Shown here: positions 61,215-64,000 of the stretch, one piece after another
Layout of the letters: every line of letters begins with the position of its first letter
How positions within the stretch are numbered: the stretch's first letter is position 1
Assembly (NCBI RefSeq): GCF_012563545.1
Contig: NZ_CP050804.1
Location: 1,674,001-1,738,000 of the forward strand
Reading direction: 5' to 3'
Length of the DNA stretch: 64,000 nt
From: Arcanobacterium buesumense
Lineage (GTDB): Bacteria > Actinomycetota > Actinomycetes > Actinomycetales > Actinomycetaceae
Notes under the pieces: model-generated
The model's database searches: none
What the model was told of the DNA's origin: nothing
What the model saw: only the letters and a program-made list of their open reading frames with translations
Position numbers and translations under genes: made by a program

Positions 61215-62008
61215 CGCCGGCCCTTATTTAGTTTCCTGACTGCTTTATGTACCACGGATTGTGGGGCGTGCCGAGCAAAGAACGCCATCGTTTTGAAACG
61301 TTTCGATGGAATGGTTGTTGTTTTGCCTCGTTCAACGTCACGCAGGGCTTCATCAATAACTCTTTCCGCGTCCAGCCAGAGCCATGATGGGATCGACGAC
61401 GTCGATACTCCGGAACGCTCATGGAACTCGGTGCGCACCCATCCTGGCAAGAATGCCACAACTTGCACGCCGTATTGTTCAACTTCGATCGCTAGAGACT
61501 CTGACCACATCCGAACGAATGCCTTCACCGCAGCATAAGCTCCCATAGGTGCTAACGATGCAACCGAAGCGGTGGTGATAATAACTCCGCTATGGCGTTG
61601 TTTCATTGCAAAGGCTGCCGCGCCGCCAAGTTCCATTGGTACGAGAGCCATTAATTCGGCTCCGGCTCGTAACTGGCTAGCGTCGTCGGTTGCCATCGGG
61701 GAATACATTCCTGATCCCGCATTGTTAACAAAAATTGAAATTGGCTCAGCTTGCGAAAGTAGCTGTTCTTTAACTGCGTCAATACCACTGCGGTCACTTA
61801 AATCTGCCGATAGGGTGCGAACATCAACCCCATACTCTTGCATTATCTCGTTGGCTTTTTGCGCGAGACGCTCTGCATTTCGAGCAACGAGTACGAGATC
61901 ACAACCACGGGCTGCTAATGCTTGGGCAAATGCTGCCCCCATGCCTGATGTGCCACCGGTAATAAGGGCACGGCCGGTAAGAATACTGTCTGAACCTTTT
62001 TTCTTCAC
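61211..62008 (-). CDS. Short-chain dehydrogenase/reductase
   Basis: NAD(P)-dependent oxidoreductase of 265 residues. Cofactor loop TGGTSGMGAAFAQAL, NNAGSGM, Ser in ITTASVASLAP and the YAAVK catalytic pair are all present. The GTG start lies seven bases after TAACGT on the minus strand, so the mRNA may be leaderless. It overlaps the acyltransferase gene; the pair may act in lipid metabolism, but the substrate is unknown. Confidence 0.92.
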   Translation of the reverse strand: MKKKGSDSILTGRALITGGTSGMGAAFAQALAARGCDLVLVARNAERLAQKANEIMQEYGVDVRTLSADLSDRSGIDAVKEQLLSQAEPISIFVNNAGSGMYSPMATDDASQLRAGAELMALVPMELGGAAAFAMKQRHSGVIITTASVASLAPMGAYAAVKAFVRMWSESLAIEVEQYGVQVVAFLPGWVRTEFHERSGVSTSSIPSWLWLDAERVIDEALRDVERGKTTTIPSKRFKTMAFFARHAPQSVVHKAVRKLNKGRR

Positions 62009-62148
62009 AATCTCTACGTTAGATTACTTTGCCGTGCGGAGCACTCTTATTCAGCATTTTTGTTACTTTTGGTTAGTTAGAATCCTCGCATCTTTTGGGT
62101 AGTTGCGACTAGAGGTATAGAATCATGGGCGCTGAACTTGGAGGATAT

Positions 62149-63258
62149 ATGCCAGAAATGAACACACCCGGATGGGTTGTACAAGCGTTTGTGCGGAGCG
62201 CATACGATGCTGGAGCAACTGCATCCCGAGAGGATATCGAGCATACTGCTTACCAGCTTTTGGAGATATGGTCTGCCCCGGAGCGTACATTCCATAACAC
62301 TCGTCATTTGACTGACATGCTCACTCGGGTTGATACTCTTGCGTCCGAGACCCAAAATCCGTGTCTTGTGCGGTTAGCTACCTGGGGACATGGTTTAGTT
62401 TTTGATGTTTCGGCTCAAGCTGTTCACGCACGAAATGGCGGGGAAGACGAACGGGCATCTGCCCTGTTAGCTGGCGAGTTTTTCGCTAATATCGGTATTC
62501 CGGAAAAGAACGTGGAGCGGATTTCGTCACTTATTGCGCATTTACATAAGCGTCACGATATTCCTGGAGCAGTTAAACGTGCTGACGAAACTGCTCGGTT
62601 TGATTCAATCGACGTCGATCGGCTTGCTCTTTACGATGCTCACTTTGGCACTCTTGCAACCGCTCCACAGCACTACAAAACCTATGTTTGCCAGGTGCGC
62701 CAAGAGTATGCGCACGTTTCAGATCGAGATTGGTTAATCGCTCGACGAAGCATTGTTGAGCATTTGCTTGCTCGTAAACGTATTTTTTTGACTCCGTTAG
62801 CTAGTGAGTGGGAGCATGTTGCTCGCCAAAATTTAACTGCCGAATTTGAGCGTATCGAGGCGAGTTTTCAGTCTATCGGCGTGCAAGATTCGGTAGAACA
62901 AAACCCTGCCCCTGCCGGTGCGCGGGATGTTCCTAGCGATGATATGGATCCTGCCGCACAGCTTTTCCAGACGGCAGAGCAGGAGCGGATATTGGGTGAG
63001 CCGGGCGAGGTTGCGGAGGAAAACACCAGCCTACTTGCGGACGACGACGTCGCCGATCTTATCCAACCACATATTCCGGTGGTCAAGCGTTCGTCGCTAG
63101 AAGAACTGGATGAGGCGTTTGCTCCAGGTGCACCCCCTCGGATTCTTGATCATTCGCAAACCGAAGCTGCGCGCCGCGAACAGATAGCACAAGAAACTTT
63201 AGAAAATATTGAGCGTAAGCAAAATGAGGCACGCCAGGAACGTGAAGGGCGCGAGTAA
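62149..63258 (+). CDS. HD-like (COG4339-type) protein lacking the HD aspartate, with charged tail
   Basis: 369-residue cytosolic protein. The first 215 residues resemble predicted HD phosphohydrolases (COG4339): PERTFHNTRHLTDML, LYDAHFGTLA, YKTYVCQVRQEYAHV and LARKRIFLTPLASEWEHVA. Where relatives have the metal-binding WFHD, this reads TWGHGLVFD, so the Asp of the HD pair is Gly. Residues about 225-369 are disordered, acidic and then a charged helix (RREQIAQETLENIERKQNEA). GGAGG sits five bases before the ATG at 62149. Phosphohydrolase activity is doubtful. Confidence 0.75.
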   Translation: MPEMNTPGWVVQAFVRSAYDAGATASREDIEHTAYQLLEIWSAPERTFHNTRHLTDMLTRVDTLASETQNPCLVRLATWGHGLVFDVSAQAVHARNGGEDERASALLAGEFFANIGIPEKNVERISSLIAHLHKRHDIPGAVKRADETARFDSIDVDRLALYDAHFGTLATAPQHYKTYVCQVRQEYAHVSDRDWLIARRSIVEHLLARKRIFLTPLASEWEHVARQNLTAEFERIEASFQSIGVQDSVEQNPAPAGARDVPSDDMDPAAQLFQTAEQERILGEPGEVAEENTSLLADDDVADLIQPHIPVVKRSSLEELDEAFAPGAPPRILDHSQTEAARREQIAQETLENIERKQNEARQEREGRE

Positions 63259-63262
63259 ATAA

Positions 63263-64000
63263 TCACCTGTGGTGACGAGGTAATGAAAACAGCATCACGA
63301 AAGCCGGAAGAACTGTTGCGCTGATGGCACTCAAATATACTGCCACGCCATGGCCAGGTATAAGAAGCCCGGCAAAAAATGTTGAAAGTGCCGAGGCACC
63401 ATAAAAAGACAAAGTTTCTACTGAATCGACCCGAGCTAAATGCCGATCATCTGTCACATACTGGCTCAGTGTTCCACTATAAATAAACAGGCCAACCCAG
63501 CAAAAATCGAGCGCGAATAGCCCGAAACTGAGGAAAAATAGGTTGTGTACAAAAGCAAAGGCCGCCAAGATAATACCGACACCTACAAGGGACAGCGACA
63601 TCACCACTTTGTAACGCCCGATAGGGACGAAGATCTCTAAGGTCAAAGATGCAATGATTCCACCCACGCCTGACGAGGCGAGTATGAACCCTACTAGCCA
63701 CACCGGCAGATCGAGATCAGATTTCAGATGAACAACCACACCATAGATGTAGCCTGCAGTGGTGGCACCTAAAGCAAACTGGACTAACTGCGCTGCGATA
63801 AGGGTTCGACTGTGGGCAATATATGCCATACCTTCGTAAATATCGGGCAAGATCCGGCGAAATATTTCGCTTTTAGTCGAGCTGGTATCAGATAATGTCA
63901 CTGTAGGGCGCGGTGGCAATGCCCGATAAATAATGGCATTCATACCGGACATAACGGCTGGGACAAAAAGCGCTAACGGACCACCGAGTAGCCCCACTAT
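63263..64000 (-). CDS. MFS transporter, partial (N terminus outside window)
   Basis: The last 245 codons or so of a major facilitator permease that continues past the right edge. About seven hydrophobic helices are visible, with segments such as GATTAGYIYGVVVHLKSD, LVGFILASSGVGGIIASLTL and SQYVTDDRHLARVDSVETLS. This resembles the MFS_3/enterobactin-exporter group. The start is not in the window and the substrate is unknown. Confidence 0.85.
   Translation of the reverse strand: MVGLLGGPLALFVPAVMSGMNAIIYRALPPRPTVTLSDTSSTKSEIFRRILPDIYEGMAYIAHSRTLIAAQLVQFALGATTAGYIYGVVVHLKSDLDLPVWLVGFILASSGVGGIIASLTLEIFVPIGRYKVVMSLSLVGVGIILAAFAFVHNLFFLSFGLFALDFCWVGLFIYSGTLSQYVTDDRHLARVDSVETLSFYGASALSTFFAGLLIPGHGVAVYLSAISATVLPAFVMLFSLPRHHR

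Noticed and set aside
1-64000. CRISPR arrays, insertion sequences, prophage or integrases
   Set aside because: No repeat-spacer pattern, transposase, integrase or attachment-site duplication at a tRNA was seen.

Overview
The window looks like chromosomal DNA from a low-to-moderate GC member of the Actinomycetaceae (Arcanobacterium/Trueperella-like). This is inferred from family content: actinobacterial Glp/GlpR, a DUF3027 protein next to a cold-shock protein, a resuscitation-promoting-factor-like G5 protein, an IdeR/DtxR regulator with a near-perfect DtxR box, an LAKTG-anchored surface protein, and several apparently leaderless starts. I see no rRNA, phage, insertion sequence or CRISPR. Nearly all of it is ordinary, densely coding chromosome, with two tRNAs (Gln-TTG, Arg-CCT).

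Layout. 1-4073 (minus): mfd (3' end outside the window), pth and rplY. 4287-7354 (minus): an iron/siderophore ABC uptake operon behind a DtxR box; its binding protein appears frameshifted at the C terminus. 7749-9983 (minus): prs, a glmU lacking its acetyltransferase half, and tRNA-Gln. 10177-13087 (plus): TetR regulator plus a NatAB-like ABC exporter, facing a MarR gene. 13722-24846 (minus): the actinobacterial block metG-tatD-rpfB-ksgA-ispE-ABC-F, interrupted between ksgA and ispE by an N-acetylglucosamine-type PTS operon with its own BglG/LicT antiterminator and RAT leader. 24955-29725: a nicotinamidase with a long acidic tail, an MMPL exporter, rsmI and a minimal zincin. 29872-34876: a DsrE protein, an ABC-2 exporter, a DesK/DesR-type two-component system and a RsmC/RlmG-type methyltransferase.

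34983-42035: an LAKTG surface protein with a Rib-like domain, a DUF2314-like protein with a cysteine-rich tail, an operon of the gephyrin-like division protein Glp and its membrane receptor GlpR, then 5-FTHF cyclo-ligase, a SAF-domain protein and MscL. 42107-46580 (minus): a 1420-residue protein with SF1 helicase plus endonuclease architecture in which the catalytic motifs are eroded, coupled to a 74-residue protein. 46624-50419 (minus): trhO, tRNA-Arg, a tandem universal stress protein, an NlpC/P60 hydrolase and DtxR. 50662-54618 (minus): an NCS2 purine permease and the csp-DUF3027-manA operon. 54816-60580 (plus): TPM-domain protein, PspA, NYN-domain protein and an OmpR-type two-component system. 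60504-64000: an acyltransferase and SDR pair, an HD-like protein without the HD aspartate, and a partial MFS transporter.

Points of most interest: the degenerate helicase-nuclease; the half-length GlmU together with a GlcNAc-type PTS, which suggests a salvage route to UDP-GlcNAc; the frameshifted siderophore-binding protein; the nicotinamidase with a thrombospondin-type-3-like repeat; and five genes with a -10 hexamer exactly six bases before the start codon.
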